Positions 25,675-34,609 of a stretch of 64,000 bases of DNA are shown here, one piece after another. Numbering within the stretch: the stretch's first letter is position 1; each line of letters starts with the position of its first letter. The position numbers and the translations under genes are program-made. This DNA is from Methylomarinum sp. Ch1-1. GTDB taxonomy: Bacteria; Pseudomonadota; Gammaproteobacteria; Methylococcales; Methylomonadaceae. The stretch covers positions 186,001-250,000 of the forward strand of contig NZ_CP157743.1 of assembly GCF_030717995.2 (NCBI RefSeq), in the 5' to 3' direction. A model generated the notes under the pieces. The model was not told the origin of the DNA. It ran no database searches and saw only the letters and a program-made list of their open reading frames with translations.

Positions 25675-28125
25675 CTATTTTTTACTTAATCTTAATGAAT
25701 TGACGATGACAGAAACCGAACTGAGCGCCATCGCCGCCGAAGCCACCATCGGGTTCAAGCGCCCCATCGCCGCGACCGGTATCGCGACGGTATTGTAGCC
25801 GAACGCCCAAAACAGGTTCTGCTTGATAATGTTGATCGTGTCGGCGCTGAGTGCGATGGTGTCGGTGACCCGGGATATATCGCCTTGCACCAGCGTCAGG
25901 TCGGCCGATTCGATGGCGATGTCAGTTCCGCTGCCGATGGCGAAGCCGACATCGGCAGCGGCCAGCGCCGGCGCATCGTTGATGCCGTCACCGATCATAC
26001 CGACCTTTTTTCCTTGCTGTTGCAACGAGCGAATGATGGCCAGTTTTTCATCAGGCTTGGCATTGGCGACCACCTGATCGATGCCGACTTTCGCGGCAAT
26101 ATAATGCGCCGTTTTTTCGGTATCGCCGGTCACCATCAGCGTCTCGACACCCAGTTTATGCAGACGCCCGATCGCATCGACCGCCTCCACCCTAGGCTTG
26201 TCGGCGATGCCGAACACCGCCGCCTGTTTGCCGTTGACGGCCATGAACACCGGCGTTTTACCCTGCTCGGAAAAATGTCCGGCCCGCTCCAGCAATGCGC
26301 CAACATCGATCTGCCGGTCTTCCATCCAGGTCAGATTTCCCAGCAACAGCTTTCGACCATCCACTTCGGCTTCGATGCCGCGCCCGGTTTCGCTGTAAAA
26401 ATGGCTGCTCTCTTTCAACCTGATCTCACGATCACGGGCATAATCGACGATGGCTCTGGCCAGAAAGTGTTCGGAATTATGTTCCGCCGAGGCCGCCAGC
26501 ATGATGATTTTTTCCTCGCCCAGACGCGATACTTTCAATAGATCGCTGACCTTCGGCTTGCCTTCGGTAATCGTTCCGGTTTTATCGAAAACGATGGCGT
26601 CCAGCTTGGTCGCCACTTCCAGGCTTTCGCCGTTGCGGATATAAACGCCCTTCTTCGCCGCCTGGCCGGTGCCGACCATGATCGCAGCCGGCGTAGCCAA
26701 ACCCAACGCACAGGGGCAGGCGATCAACAACACGGTGATCGCATTGCCGAAGGCCGTTGCGAACGGCGCGCCGGCCAAGCCCCATCCGGCAAACGTCAAG
26801 CCCGACACCGCCATCACCGACGGCACGAATACCGCGGAAATTCTATCGACCTGCTTCTGTATCGGCAACTTGGTCGCCTGGGCCTGATCAACCATATGAA
26901 CGATCCCGGCCAGTACCGTATCCATGCCGACCGCGGTCGCCCTGATCTGCAGAACGCCATTACCGTTGACACAGCCGCCGATGACCTGATGACCGCTTTC
27001 CTTGACCACCGGCAGGCTTTCGCCGGTCACCATCGCCTCATCGACGGTGGATACGCCGAAAATCACAACGCCGTCGGTGGGGATTTTTTCCCCCGGCCTG
27101 ATCAGCAACACATCATCGACCTGAACCTCATCGACATCGACATCGATCTCCTCGCCGTCGCGCAATAACGTCGCGGTTTGCGGCTGCAAATCGACCAGTT
27201 TGCGGATCGCTTCGCCGGCTTTGCCTCTGGCCCGCTCTTCCAAGTAGCGTCCCAGCAATACGAAGGTGATAATCGCGGCGGCGGCCTCGAAATAAAGATG
27301 GCCGCGACGGCGCAGCAAGGCCGGCAGACTATAACCATAGGCCGAACCGACGCCTAGCGCGATCAAGGAGTCCATGTTAGCCGCCCGCTGCTTGGCCAGC
27401 TTCCCTGCCTTGACGAAAAATTGTTTGCCGGCGCCGAACACCACCGGCGTGGTCAGCAAAAATTGCAGCCAGTGCGTCCAGCGCGATTTGCTCATCGTCA
27501 TCGCAATCGCGACGACCGGCAGACTCAAGATTCCAGACCAGATGACTCGTTTTCGGGCCGCCTCGATTCTACGCTGCTCCTTGACGATCAGGCTCTTACG
27601 CTGCGACAAGGAATCCATCGAGAACGCGCCATAACCTAAGCATTCGATCCGCGCCGCCACATCCTCCTTGTTCAACTGTCCATGCACGGTCACCGTTTCG
27701 GTGGCGAAATTGACGCTGGCCGACTTGATCCTTTCGTCGCGATTCAGCATCATTTCGATCAACAAGGCGCATGAAGCGCAACTCATGCCCTCGACCGCCA
27801 AGTCGATTTCCTGCACCGGGCCAGACAAGACCTTTTTTCCACTCTTGATGCTGGCGCTGTTTTTTTGCGCGATATTGCCCAGCACCGCCTCCAACAGTAT
27901 CAACAGATTTTTCTTCGGCAAGCGGTCGGCGTCGAATTCGATCACCACCGAGCCGATGGCGAAAACCGAGCGCACTTTTTTGATTTCCGGCCTTTTTTTC
28001 AACAAAATTTCAAAAATATAGCCTCGCTCGAGATCATTTTTTAATATCGGTGAAACGATGCGGATACGTCTTTTCAGCTGATGAACAAGACGAAAGTTTT
28101 GATAATTGGGAGGGATGGCGTCCAT
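25675..28125 (-). CDS. Cu+-type P1B-1 ATPase (CopA/CtpA-like)
   Basis: This copper-exporting P-type ATPase has 816 aa from the first ATG. In order: an N-terminal HMA-like fold without CxxC, an HMA domain with GMSCASC, eight membrane helices with the CPC motif (ACPCALGLATP), TGES in the actuator domain, the phosphorylation site DKTGT, and GDGINDAP. QN-x6-YN and M-x2-SS in the last two helices give the P1B-1 signature for Cu+. The invariant HP dipeptide of the nucleotide domain reads SEHFLA instead of SEHPLA, an unusual change. An in-frame TTG at 28182 is an alternative start. It is central to a seven-gene minus-strand cluster. Confidence 0.93.
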   Translation of the reverse strand: MDAIPPNYQNFRLVHQLKRRIRIVSPILKNDLERGYIFEILLKKRPEIKKVRSVFAIGSVVIEFDADRLPKKNLLILLEAVLGNIAQKNSASIKSGKKVLSGPVQEIDLAVEGMSCASCALLIEMMLNRDERIKSASVNFATETVTVHGQLNKEDVAARIECLGYGAFSMDSLSQRKSLIVKEQRRIEAARKRVIWSGILSLPVVAIAMTMSKSRWTHWLQFLLTTPVVFGAGKQFFVKAGKLAKQRAANMDSLIALGVGSAYGYSLPALLRRRGHLYFEAAAAIITFVLLGRYLEERARGKAGEAIRKLVDLQPQTATLLRDGEEIDVDVDEVQVDDVLLIRPGEKIPTDGVVIFGVSTVDEAMVTGESLPVVKESGHQVIGGCVNGNGVLQIRATAVGMDTVLAGIVHMVDQAQATKLPIQKQVDRISAVFVPSVMAVSGLTFAGWGLAGAPFATAFGNAITVLLIACPCALGLATPAAIMVGTGQAAKKGVYIRNGESLEVATKLDAIVFDKTGTITEGKPKVSDLLKVSRLGEEKIIMLAASAEHNSEHFLARAIVDYARDREIRLKESSHFYSETGRGIEAEVDGRKLLLGNLTWMEDRQIDVGALLERAGHFSEQGKTPVFMAVNGKQAAVFGIADKPRVEAVDAIGRLHKLGVETLMVTGDTEKTAHYIAAKVGIDQVVANAKPDEKLAIIRSLQQQGKKVGMIGDGINDAPALAAADVGFAIGSGTDIAIESADLTLVQGDISRVTDTIALSADTINIIKQNLFWAFGYNTVAIPVAAMGRLNPMVASAAMALSSVSVIVNSLRLSKK

Positions 28126-28194
28126 AAGAATGTCGATGCTATGACTGGATTCAGAAAAATGCCTCGTCACCGCATGTAACAAGACATTTTCAAG

Positions 28195-28809
28195 TTATTT
28201 CTTCGGTCTTCTGGAACGAATCAACAAGTAAAACATATAAAAAACCGCCATCCATTCGTAGCGATGGACAATCGGCCTGGGAATCCATTCCTGAGTGATC
28301 CGCGTCCAGTGCAACTTGATCAAGTAAAGCACCAGGATGTCATTAAAAAAATCGATAATCGCCTTTTCCGGATCCTTGACCAAGGCGTTCGGTTTTTTCA
28401 AGCCGAGCTTGGTGATCACCTTTGCCGCTTGCACCGTCTCTTTGGCCTCGCCATATTTTTCATTGGCCCAGCGGCTGACTTTTAGGTTTTTAAACTTCTG
28501 CTGCAAACGGCTTTTCAGCGCCGGTTCGACTTTCTGCACGGCCTTGCGCTCGAAATCACCTTGTTTATCCAACTCTGCAATCAGCTGAAAAAGTCGCTTG
28601 GCCAGGGCGACAAAATCAATCGCCGCTTCCTGATAGCGTATTGACAATTTCCTCTGGCGCCGAAAAACGGTGACGCCATAGACGCCATCAATCGCCGATA
28701 TTTTATTCGTCAACTGTTGCGCCAGTTCGACATCAGACAGCTGTTCCGGCCCCTGAAAGCGCACATGCCCTTCGGCTCGGTAGCGAACGATAAACTGTTT
28801 TTGGATAGA
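28195..28809 (-). CDS. HMA-like (ferredoxin-fold) protein with C-terminal membrane helices
   Basis: This 204-aa protein lies 13 bp upstream of the longest ATPase frame. Its N-terminus (about residues 1-80) looks like a degenerate heavy-metal-associated fold (VTVFRRQRKLSIRYQ) and lacks CxxC, much like the first domain of the neighbouring ATPase. A charged helical middle leads to hydrophobic segments near 160-175 and 185-200. The ATG at 28809 is preferred over a GTG at 28881. It may be a chaperone or scaffold that docks on the ATPase; this is inferred from fold and neighbours. Confidence 0.65.
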   Translation of the reverse strand, partial: SIQKQFIVRYRAEGHVRFQGPEQLSDVELAQQLTNKISAIDGVYGVTVFRRQRKLSIRYQEAAIDFVALAKRLFQLIAELDKQGDFERKAVQKVEPALKSRLQQKFKNLKVSRWANEKYGEAKETVQAAKVITKLGLKKPNALVKDPEKAIIDFFNDILVLYLIKLHWTRITQEWIPRPIVHRYEWMAVFYMFYLLIRSRRPKK

Positions 28810-28928
28810 CATAGCAAAACCCGAACAAGAAAAGAAAACGGGCGACACCTGCATCAGGAAATCGCCCGTATTGAATGACACTCTTAAATTGACTGCTCAT
28901 GAACTAACATGACAGCACAAAACACAAA

Positions 28929-29270
28929 TTAACTTTCTTCTTTGCTTTCCGCCACGATGTCTTCCAGATTTTCTTTTTGATTCAAGACAAAATCCTTGCC
29001 GGCATCGACCGCCTTATTGGTGCTAGAGATGATTTCCTTTCTGTATTTATAAACAAAATATCCGGCTACGACACCGAGTCCAAAAACCAGCACGGGGTGT
29101 TTTGCAATTTTACTCATTAGCTTTCCTCCGGTATTAGCGGTTGCAGACGCCACCGAACCGATCGCGACCTGTTTCCCCATGGAATGAGCACCGTGATGGC
29201 TGTGCGCCCCATGGCTCATTTCATGAGGCTTCATGTTATGCATTGCGTGACTGCCATGTGAATGTTTCAT
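28929..29270 (-). CDS. His/Met-rich single-span membrane protein, putative metal-binding
   Basis: This 113-aa protein begins with about 33 residues packed with His and Met (HSHGSHAMHNM, HSHHGAHSM), a likely copper-binding region. A glycine-rich transmembrane helix follows (about 58-75, VLVFGLGVVAGYFVYKY) and then a YtxH-like charged coiled tail. The ATG at 29270 is selected because AAGGAAAAAG lies just upstream; an in-frame TTG at 29306 is less likely. It sits in the metal-ATPase cluster and could collect copper for export or membrane delivery. Confidence 0.68.
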   Translation of the reverse strand: MKHSHGSHAMHNMKPHEMSHGAHSHHGAHSMGKQVAIGSVASATANTGGKLMSKIAKHPVLVFGLGVVAGYFVYKYRKEIISSTNKAVDAGKDFVLNQKENLEDIVAESKEES

Positions 29271-29384
29271 GTCTTTTTCCTTATTGGTAATATCTGACTT
29301 AGGCAAATTCTAAGGCCGGGGAAGATACACAGTGTGCGGATAAAAAGCAACCGGGATACCGCAGATTGTTGGGTTTCGCGCCGA

Positions 29385-29570
29385 TTAATCGGACGAAGCG
29401 TTTTCTTCAACCTCTTCATCTTCCAAGATATCGCCTTCATGCAACATCTGATAAATTCCCTTGCATCCCTCGCAGCAGAATTTTTTTTCGCCCGCCGTCG
29501 TTTTCAGAGAAAAACCTGGCGTTTCTATGGCCAAACCGCACAAATCACATACAGCTTTTTCATCACTCAT
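29385..29570 (-). CDS. Stand-alone P-type ATPase-associated metal-binding domain
   Basis: This 61-aa protein has CDLCGL near residue 8 and FCCEGCKGIYQML near residues 31-43, then a Glu/Asp tail. This Cys pattern is that of the treble-clef-like domain usually fused to the N-terminus of CcoI/FixI-type copper ATPases. Here the domain is a separate gene in the same cluster as an ATPase that lacks it, so it could act as a soluble metal donor in trans. A TATAAT hexamer lies upstream at about 29607-29612 on the minus strand. Confidence 0.75.
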   Translation of the reverse strand: MSDEKAVCDLCGLAIETPGFSLKTTAGEKKFCCEGCKGIYQMLHEGDILEDEEVEENASSD

Positions 29571-29647
29571 GAGCCCGCTCTATACTACTTTCGTTCAAAG
29601 TGGCTATTATAAAAAAAACCTACCGTTCAAGCTAATGATATTTCCCA

Positions 29648-29896
29648 TCAATGACAGCTAAATCCGGAAGAGGATGCGCCCGAATCATCTCTGGCGCCGA
29701 AAGAAGCCCGGCTGGACGCCTTCATCAAAGCGATCCTTAACGCTCCGGTGACGCTCGCTCCCAAGCCCAGACGCATCGCCACGGCCGGCACTAAAATCAT
29801 TGACGCGACCGCCAGGCCAGTGCCCAGCAATAATGCACCGGTATCGGCGCCTTGTTGCGCCTGCTCACTGACTGGTTTCGTTAGTTCTTGCGCCAT
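29648..29896 (-). CDS. Small glycine/alanine-rich membrane protein, unknown
   Basis: This 82-aa protein has a hydrophobic stretch from about residue 18 to 56 that could be one long or two short membrane helices. The tail is Ser-rich and ends in SGFSCH, a terminal Cys-His that might bind metal. The ATG at 29896 has GAGGT 7 bp upstream and is preferred over the ATG at 29908. It is the first gene of the copper cluster. No family was recognised. Confidence 0.55.
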   Translation of the reverse strand: MAQELTKPVSEQAQQGADTGALLLGTGLAVASMILVPAVAMRLGLGASVTGALRIALMKASSRASFGARDDSGASSSGFSCH

Positions 29897-30082
29897 AACA
29901 TACCTCATTAGACAAAGTTAAAAACACCATAATTAATGCAGTAATAATGCCAACTTGTAAGCCATTGATTTTACATGTAATCTAAAAATTACATCTTAGC
30001 AAAAAATAAAAATTAAGGAGTTTGCCACACTATTCTTACGGTATTTAACATAGTTTAATAATTTAAAAAACAACGCGCACAA

Positions 30083-30114
30083 AAAAGGCCGTAGCTTTTC
30101 AGCCACAGCCTTTT
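30083..30114 (-). terminator. Intrinsic terminator of the rplM-rpsI operon
   Basis: On the minus strand AAAAGGCTGTGGCT (30114-30101) pairs with AGCTACGGCCTTTT (30096-30083), with two G-U pairs and a 4-nt loop, followed by more T. It lies 36 bp after the rpsI stop. Confidence 0.85.
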
Positions 30115-30149
30115 CCTTAACCGACGATAAATCAGCCCGCCAGACTCGA

Positions 30150-30539
30150 TTAACGTTTCGAGTATTGAGGACGTTTTCTCGCTTTGTGCAAACCCACTTT
30201 TTTACGTTCGACAATACGCGCGTCGCGAGTCACATAACCGGCTTTTCTCAACGGAGATCTCAACGTCTCATCGAATTCCATCAGCGCCCGGGCCAGACCG
30301 TGACGAATCGCGCCAGCCTGTCCAGAAGGTCCGCTGCCTTTAACGATGACATTGACATCGAAGTCGCCGCTTTTTTCCAGCAATTCCAGAGGTTGTTTTG
30401 CGACCATCTCATCGGTTTTACGACCGAAATACTGATCTACTGGTTTGCTATTGATCGTGAATTTACCCGAACCGGTAGTGGCGTAAACACGCGCAACGGC
30501 GCTTTTACGACGACCTGTTCCATAATATTGAGCTGCCAT
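30150..30539 (-). CDS. rpsI: 30S ribosomal protein S9
   Basis: S9 binds the 3' domain of 16S rRNA, and its C-terminal tail contacts P-site tRNA. The 129 aa match the family length; [12 protein letters not shown] at the start and the C-terminal PQYSKR are diagnostic. It lies 13 bp after rplM in the conserved order rplM-rpsI, and a terminator follows. Confidence 0.98.
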   Translation of the reverse strand: MAAQYYGTGRRKSAVARVYATTGSGKFTINSKPVDQYFGRKTDEMVAKQPLELLEKSGDFDVNVIVKGSGPSGQAGAIRHGLARALMEFDETLRSPLRKAGYVTRDARIVERKKVGLHKARKRPQYSKR

Positions 30540-30552
30540 AATTCTTACCCGC

Positions 30553-30981
30553 CTATATTTCTAACGCTTTCGGTTGTTGGGCCTGATGATTGTGTTCAGG
30601 ACCCGCATAAACTTTCAGTTTCTTGAACATCGCACGTCCTAGAGGATTGCTTGGCAACATCCCCTTAACGGCAGTCATGATAATGCGATCAGGGAAAGTT
30701 TTTCTTAATTTACCCAGACTAACGGATTTCAAGTTACCGACATAACCTGTGTGATGATGGTACATCTTGCCATTTTCTTTGTTACCGGTCACGGCAACTT
30801 TCTCGGCATTCACGACGATAATGTAATCACCTGTATCGACATGAGGCGTATATTCTGGTTTATGTTTTCCGCGAAGACGTCGTGCAATTTCAGTAGCAAG
30901 GCGACCCAATGTCTTTCCTTCTGCATCAATTACGTACCAATCGCGCTTAACTTCTGCGGGCTTTGCACTAAATGTTTTCAT
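30553..30981 (-). CDS. rplM: 50S ribosomal protein L13
   Basis: L13 is an early assembly protein of the large subunit. The 142 aa include [30 protein letters not shown] and the C-terminal [12 protein letters not shown], all typical. It is first in the rplM-rpsI operon with its own promoter in the 76 bp before ntrX's 3' end. Confidence 0.98.
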   Translation of the reverse strand: MKTFSAKPAEVKRDWYVIDAEGKTLGRLATEIARRLRGKHKPEYTPHVDTGDYIIVVNAEKVAVTGNKENGKMYHHHTGYVGNLKSVSLGKLRKTFPDRIIMTAVKGMLPSNPLGRAMFKKLKVYAGPEHNHQAQQPKALEI

Positions 30982-31022
30982 CGTTACTTAGTAATCTGTT
31001 AAGGCTATCTAAAAGAGCGGGA

Positions 31023-31051
31023 ATTTTACTAAATTATTTTCACTACTTCAA
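31023..31051 (-). promoter_or_regulatory. Sigma-70-type promoter for rplM-rpsI
   Basis: On the minus strand TTGAAG (31051-31046) and TAAAAT (31028-31023) are separated by exactly 17 bp, with rplM starting 42 bp further on. Match and spacing are good; the transcription start is inferred. Confidence 0.6.
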
Positions 31052-31057
31052 GTTTAT

Positions 31058-32422
31058 TTACAATTTGATCTTCAATGCATGGAGCTTACGATATAAATGC
31101 GTACGCTCCATGCCTATCGCCGCGGCCAATTTGGCGACGCTGCCGCCATTTTTTTCGAAATGATATTCCAGATAGGATTTTTCAAAATGCTCCCTGGCTT
31201 CCTTTAACGGCAAGTTAAAAAATTCCGGCACCACGCCGGTCAATACAGGCTCTTCGGCAAAAGAGCCCAGCGCATCCTTGACCTCGTCCAGCTCGATGTC
31301 GTCGCCGGCACCCAAGATCATCAAACGCTGCACCAGATTCTTCAATTCACGCACATTTCCCGGCCAACTGTAATTGCGCAGATAGTTTTGCGCGGCCATC
31401 GAAAATTTTCTGAACGGCAACTTTTCCTGGGCGACAAAATGGTCGACATAGTAATTCAGCAAGCCCGGTACGTCCTCGCTATGTTCACGCAACGGCTGAA
31501 TTTCCAGGGTGACGACATTGAGCAGATAATACAGATCCTGCCTGAACCGGCCACTGCTCACCTCTTCTTCCAGACTCATCCGGGTCGACGATAACACCCG
31601 TACGTCGACGCGCACCGACTCACTGCCGCCGACGCGCAAAAAGGAGCTGGATTCCAGCGCGCTCAACAGTCTTGCCTGTGTTTCCTGATCCATGCCGGAT
31701 ATTTCGCCTAAAAACAGCGTTCCGCCATGGGCCTGCTCCAGCAGACCGCGATAAATTTTACCGCCACCATCCTCGCGACCGAAAAATTCGACCGCCGAAT
31801 TTTCCGGTGCGATACTGCCGACCGAGACATCGACAAACGGGCCATCGCGGCGTGCGCTGTTATTATGCAGATAGCGGGCATACATCTCCTTGCCCACGCC
31901 TGCCTCGCCGACAAACAATACCCGGGCATCATGCTGAGCCAGGCGTTTGATCTGATCCTTGGCTCTTTCGACGACGGCGCTCTTACCGATCGGTTCGACG
32001 CCCAGCATCAATTGCTGTTTGAGACCGGCGTTTTCTTGCTGCAAATGACTGGCTTCCAAGGCCCGTTCGACCGTCAACAACAATTTCGCCAATGACAGGG
32101 GCTTTTCCAGAAAGTCATAGGCTCCCAGCCGAGTCGCCTCCACTGCCGATTCCACCGAGGCATGGCCAGACATCATGATCACAGGACATAAGGCGTCGTC
32201 CTCGGCCACCCATTCTTTCAGCAAGGTGATCCCATCGCTATCCGGCATCCAAATATCCAGCAGGATCAGACAAGGCTGACATTCCTGTTTCAGCGCCCTG
32301 GCCACCGTGGCGTTTTCAGCCATCGCCACCTGATAGCCCTCGTCTTCGAGAATTTCCGACACTAACTGACGAATATCCTGTTCATCATCGACAACCAATA
32401 TATAGGGTTCCTGTTTACTCAT
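31058..32422 (-). CDS. ntrX: NtrX-like response regulator with degenerate AAA+ domain
   Basis: This 454-aa response regulator pairs with NtrY. The receiver is intact (Asp12/Asp13, phospho-acceptor Asp56, Lys107). The AAA+ domain has a Walker A (GEAGVGKE, 172-179), but the sigma-54-contacting GAFTGA loop is missing around 212-228, the Walker B Asp is Gly239 (TLFLGEI), and the putative arginine-finger position in the LYYRLN motif is Leu300. A Fis-type helix-turn-helix ends the protein (MERTHLYRKL). It may therefore act as a DNA-binding regulator without activating sigma-54 polymerase; this is an inference. It lies 18 bp after ntrY, last in the def-to-ntrX operon. Confidence 0.9.
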   Translation of the reverse strand: MSKQEPYILVVDDEQDIRQLVSEILEDEGYQVAMAENATVARALKQECQPCLILLDIWMPDSDGITLLKEWVAEDDALCPVIMMSGHASVESAVEATRLGAYDFLEKPLSLAKLLLTVERALEASHLQQENAGLKQQLMLGVEPIGKSAVVERAKDQIKRLAQHDARVLFVGEAGVGKEMYARYLHNNSARRDGPFVDVSVGSIAPENSAVEFFGREDGGGKIYRGLLEQAHGGTLFLGEISGMDQETQARLLSALESSSFLRVGGSESVRVDVRVLSSTRMSLEEEVSSGRFRQDLYYLLNVVTLEIQPLREHSEDVPGLLNYYVDHFVAQEKLPFRKFSMAAQNYLRNYSWPGNVRELKNLVQRLMILGAGDDIELDEVKDALGSFAEEPVLTGVVPEFFNLPLKEAREHFEKSYLEYHFEKNGGSVAKLAAAIGMERTHLYRKLHALKIKL

Positions 32423-32440
32423 TACGTATTAATTCCTGAA

Positions 32441-34609
32441 TTAAATGCAAGGCAGCTGAATAATAAATCCCGCGCCCTTATTATAGGCCGCATCAACCCA
32501 AATGATGCCACCATGCTCTTCGACAATTTTTTTGACGATGGCCAAACCCAACCCTGTCCCCTTGGCCTTAGTCGTCACATAGGGTTCAAAAACGGTTTGC
32601 ATTTGCGCCTCGTCCAGGCCATTCCCGATATCATACAACGCCAACTCCACATAATTGGCGTTATTGCGCAACACCTTGGTGACGTTGATATCAATCCGGC
32701 CTTCGCCGGCCATCGCCTCTTGAGCGTTTTTAATCAGATTATGCAACACCTGACGCATGCTGTCCGGGTCGACCTCCACGATGACGCTGTCCACGGCAAA
32801 TGACGTCGCGATTTCGGTGGCCGCCTGCAGGGTATACAAATTCAGCACTTCCTGAATCAGCTCGATCAGATTGATTTTTTTGACTTGTTTTTTGGAAGGC
32901 CTGGCATATTCGGCGAAATCATCGACCATCCTCTTCATCGCCTCGACCTGTTGCACGATGGTTCGGGTCGCGCGCTGCAAGATGTCGGCCGAATTGGGCG
33001 GTAATTCCTTAGACAACTTATGCTGCAAACGTTCGGCCGACAATTGTATCGGCGTCAACGGATTTTTGATTTCATGGGCCAGACGCCTTGCGACTTCTCC
33101 CCAGGCGGCGTTTTTCTGCGCCTGTATCAAGTCGGTGACATCATCGAAAACGACAATCGCCCCGACCCGGCTACCGCTTTGAGTAAACAGCGGCGTGCCG
33201 CGACACAACAACTCCTGGCGTCCGCTAGGGCCTAAAAAAGCAATACGCTGTTCCCAAATTTCATCGGCTTTTTCCAGCAAATCCTGTATCGTCTTCAGCA
33301 ACTCCGCCAACTCGGCATGGGCTTCCGCCAGACTGTTCAGATTATGGCCGACAAAATGACTGACCGGTACATGTAAAATCCGATAGGCCGCCTGGTTGGC
33401 GGTGCGAATATAGAAAGTCACATCGAAGCTGATCACGCCGGCCGTCAGATTGGCCAGGATGGTTTCCAGATAGGCTCGCTGACTTTCCACCTCCAGACTG
33501 GCCGACCGGGCCTCGTCCCTGGACTGGGATATGCGCCGCGTCATCAAGTTGAACGACTCCACCAAAAACCCCAGATCATCCTGGGCCATGACCGGCAACT
33601 GTTGCCGATAATGGCCTTCGGCGACCGCCTGAGTGCCTTTGACCAATTCCTTGACCGGTGCGACGATATTGCGAATGCTGATGAAGGCCAGCCAGATCGC
33701 CGCCAATAGACTCAACAACAAAACCAACGACAAAGCCAACGAGAAACTGGTTTTCAACGAATTACGCAAAAAAGTCATTTCCTGATAGCGGACAAAGGCA
33801 AACTCGATCGAATCGGCCAGATCGGCGATGCGCACCGGCACGGAAAACAAGGCCTGCAGAAACCGGGGTTCATCGTTGTCTATCGAAACGATAATCCGAA
33901 TCAGCATGCCATCATCGCGCTCCGACTCGATCGCGAAGTATTGTTTGTTCTGCTTCAACTGCAACCAGACATTATCCTCCGGCAGGTTCGGTAGAATATC
34001 ACTCGGATTGACACTGCTGGATGCAATCACCCGACCCTGTCCGGAAAAAACCGCCATTTCCACCGCTTCCGCCGCTTCCCGCCAGGGCCCGATTTCCAGC
34101 GCCGTCAGGGTGTTCGACTTATCGGCGAGACTGCTCGCGACCAGCCGCGTTTGTTTGATATGCCAGCGCATGCGCTGATCGAGCGATGCCTGACTGAGCT
34201 CCAGCGCATCATCCATGGCCCGATCGATCTCTACATTAAACCAGCTGTCTATGCCTTGATGCAGAAATTGCATCGAAAAATAAAACACGATCGCCGCCGG
34301 CGTCAGCGCCTGCAACACGAACAGCACCAACATCCGTGTGGTCAACCTGGAACCGGCTTCCTTCTTTTTCAACTGCCGCGCCAGCGAATACAGATTGATC
34401 ACGATCAAGCAAAACAAAATGATCGAGCCCAGCGTATTGATCACCAATAGCCAGGAATACATTTCGCTCAGTTTTGACGATTCTTGGGTCGCCGAACTCA
34501 TCAATTGCAGAGACAACAGAATGAGACCGAGCAAGACCAGGACGGAGGCGCTGGCCGGACGTTTTATTTTTGCAAATGCCATATAAACCAATCGCTGGAC
34601 AAGTCCCAT
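32441..34609 (-). CDS. ntrY: NtrY-like membrane sensor histidine kinase
   Basis: The 722-aa kinase has N-terminal membrane helices (about 18-38, 50-70, 88-110), an extracytoplasmic region, another helix near 290-312, a HAMP domain, a PAS domain (about 375-480), the HisKA box RRLAHEIKNPLTPIQ with the phospho-acceptor His, and an ATPase domain with NLIKNAQEAM, DIGNG and GTGLGLAIV. It would phosphorylate the adjacent NtrX, in known systems in response to nitrogen or redox state. The frame starts at 34609, but ATG at 34582 is equally possible; both overlap the upstream DUF4390 gene. Confidence 0.92.
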   Translation of the reverse strand: MGLVQRLVYMAFAKIKRPASASVLVLLGLILLSLQLMSSATQESSKLSEMYSWLLVINTLGSIILFCLIVINLYSLARQLKKKEAGSRLTTRMLVLFVLQALTPAAIVFYFSMQFLHQGIDSWFNVEIDRAMDDALELSQASLDQRMRWHIKQTRLVASSLADKSNTLTALEIGPWREAAEAVEMAVFSGQGRVIASSSVNPSDILPNLPEDNVWLQLKQNKQYFAIESERDDGMLIRIIVSIDNDEPRFLQALFSVPVRIADLADSIEFAFVRYQEMTFLRNSLKTSFSLALSLVLLLSLLAAIWLAFISIRNIVAPVKELVKGTQAVAEGHYRQQLPVMAQDDLGFLVESFNLMTRRISQSRDEARSASLEVESQRAYLETILANLTAGVISFDVTFYIRTANQAAYRILHVPVSHFVGHNLNSLAEAHAELAELLKTIQDLLEKADEIWEQRIAFLGPSGRQELLCRGTPLFTQSGSRVGAIVVFDDVTDLIQAQKNAAWGEVARRLAHEIKNPLTPIQLSAERLQHKLSKELPPNSADILQRATRTIVQQVEAMKRMVDDFAEYARPSKKQVKKINLIELIQEVLNLYTLQAATEIATSFAVDSVIVEVDPDSMRQVLHNLIKNAQEAMAGEGRIDINVTKVLRNNANYVELALYDIGNGLDEAQMQTVFEPYVTTKAKGTGLGLAIVKKIVEEHGGIIWVDAAYNKGAGFIIQLPCI

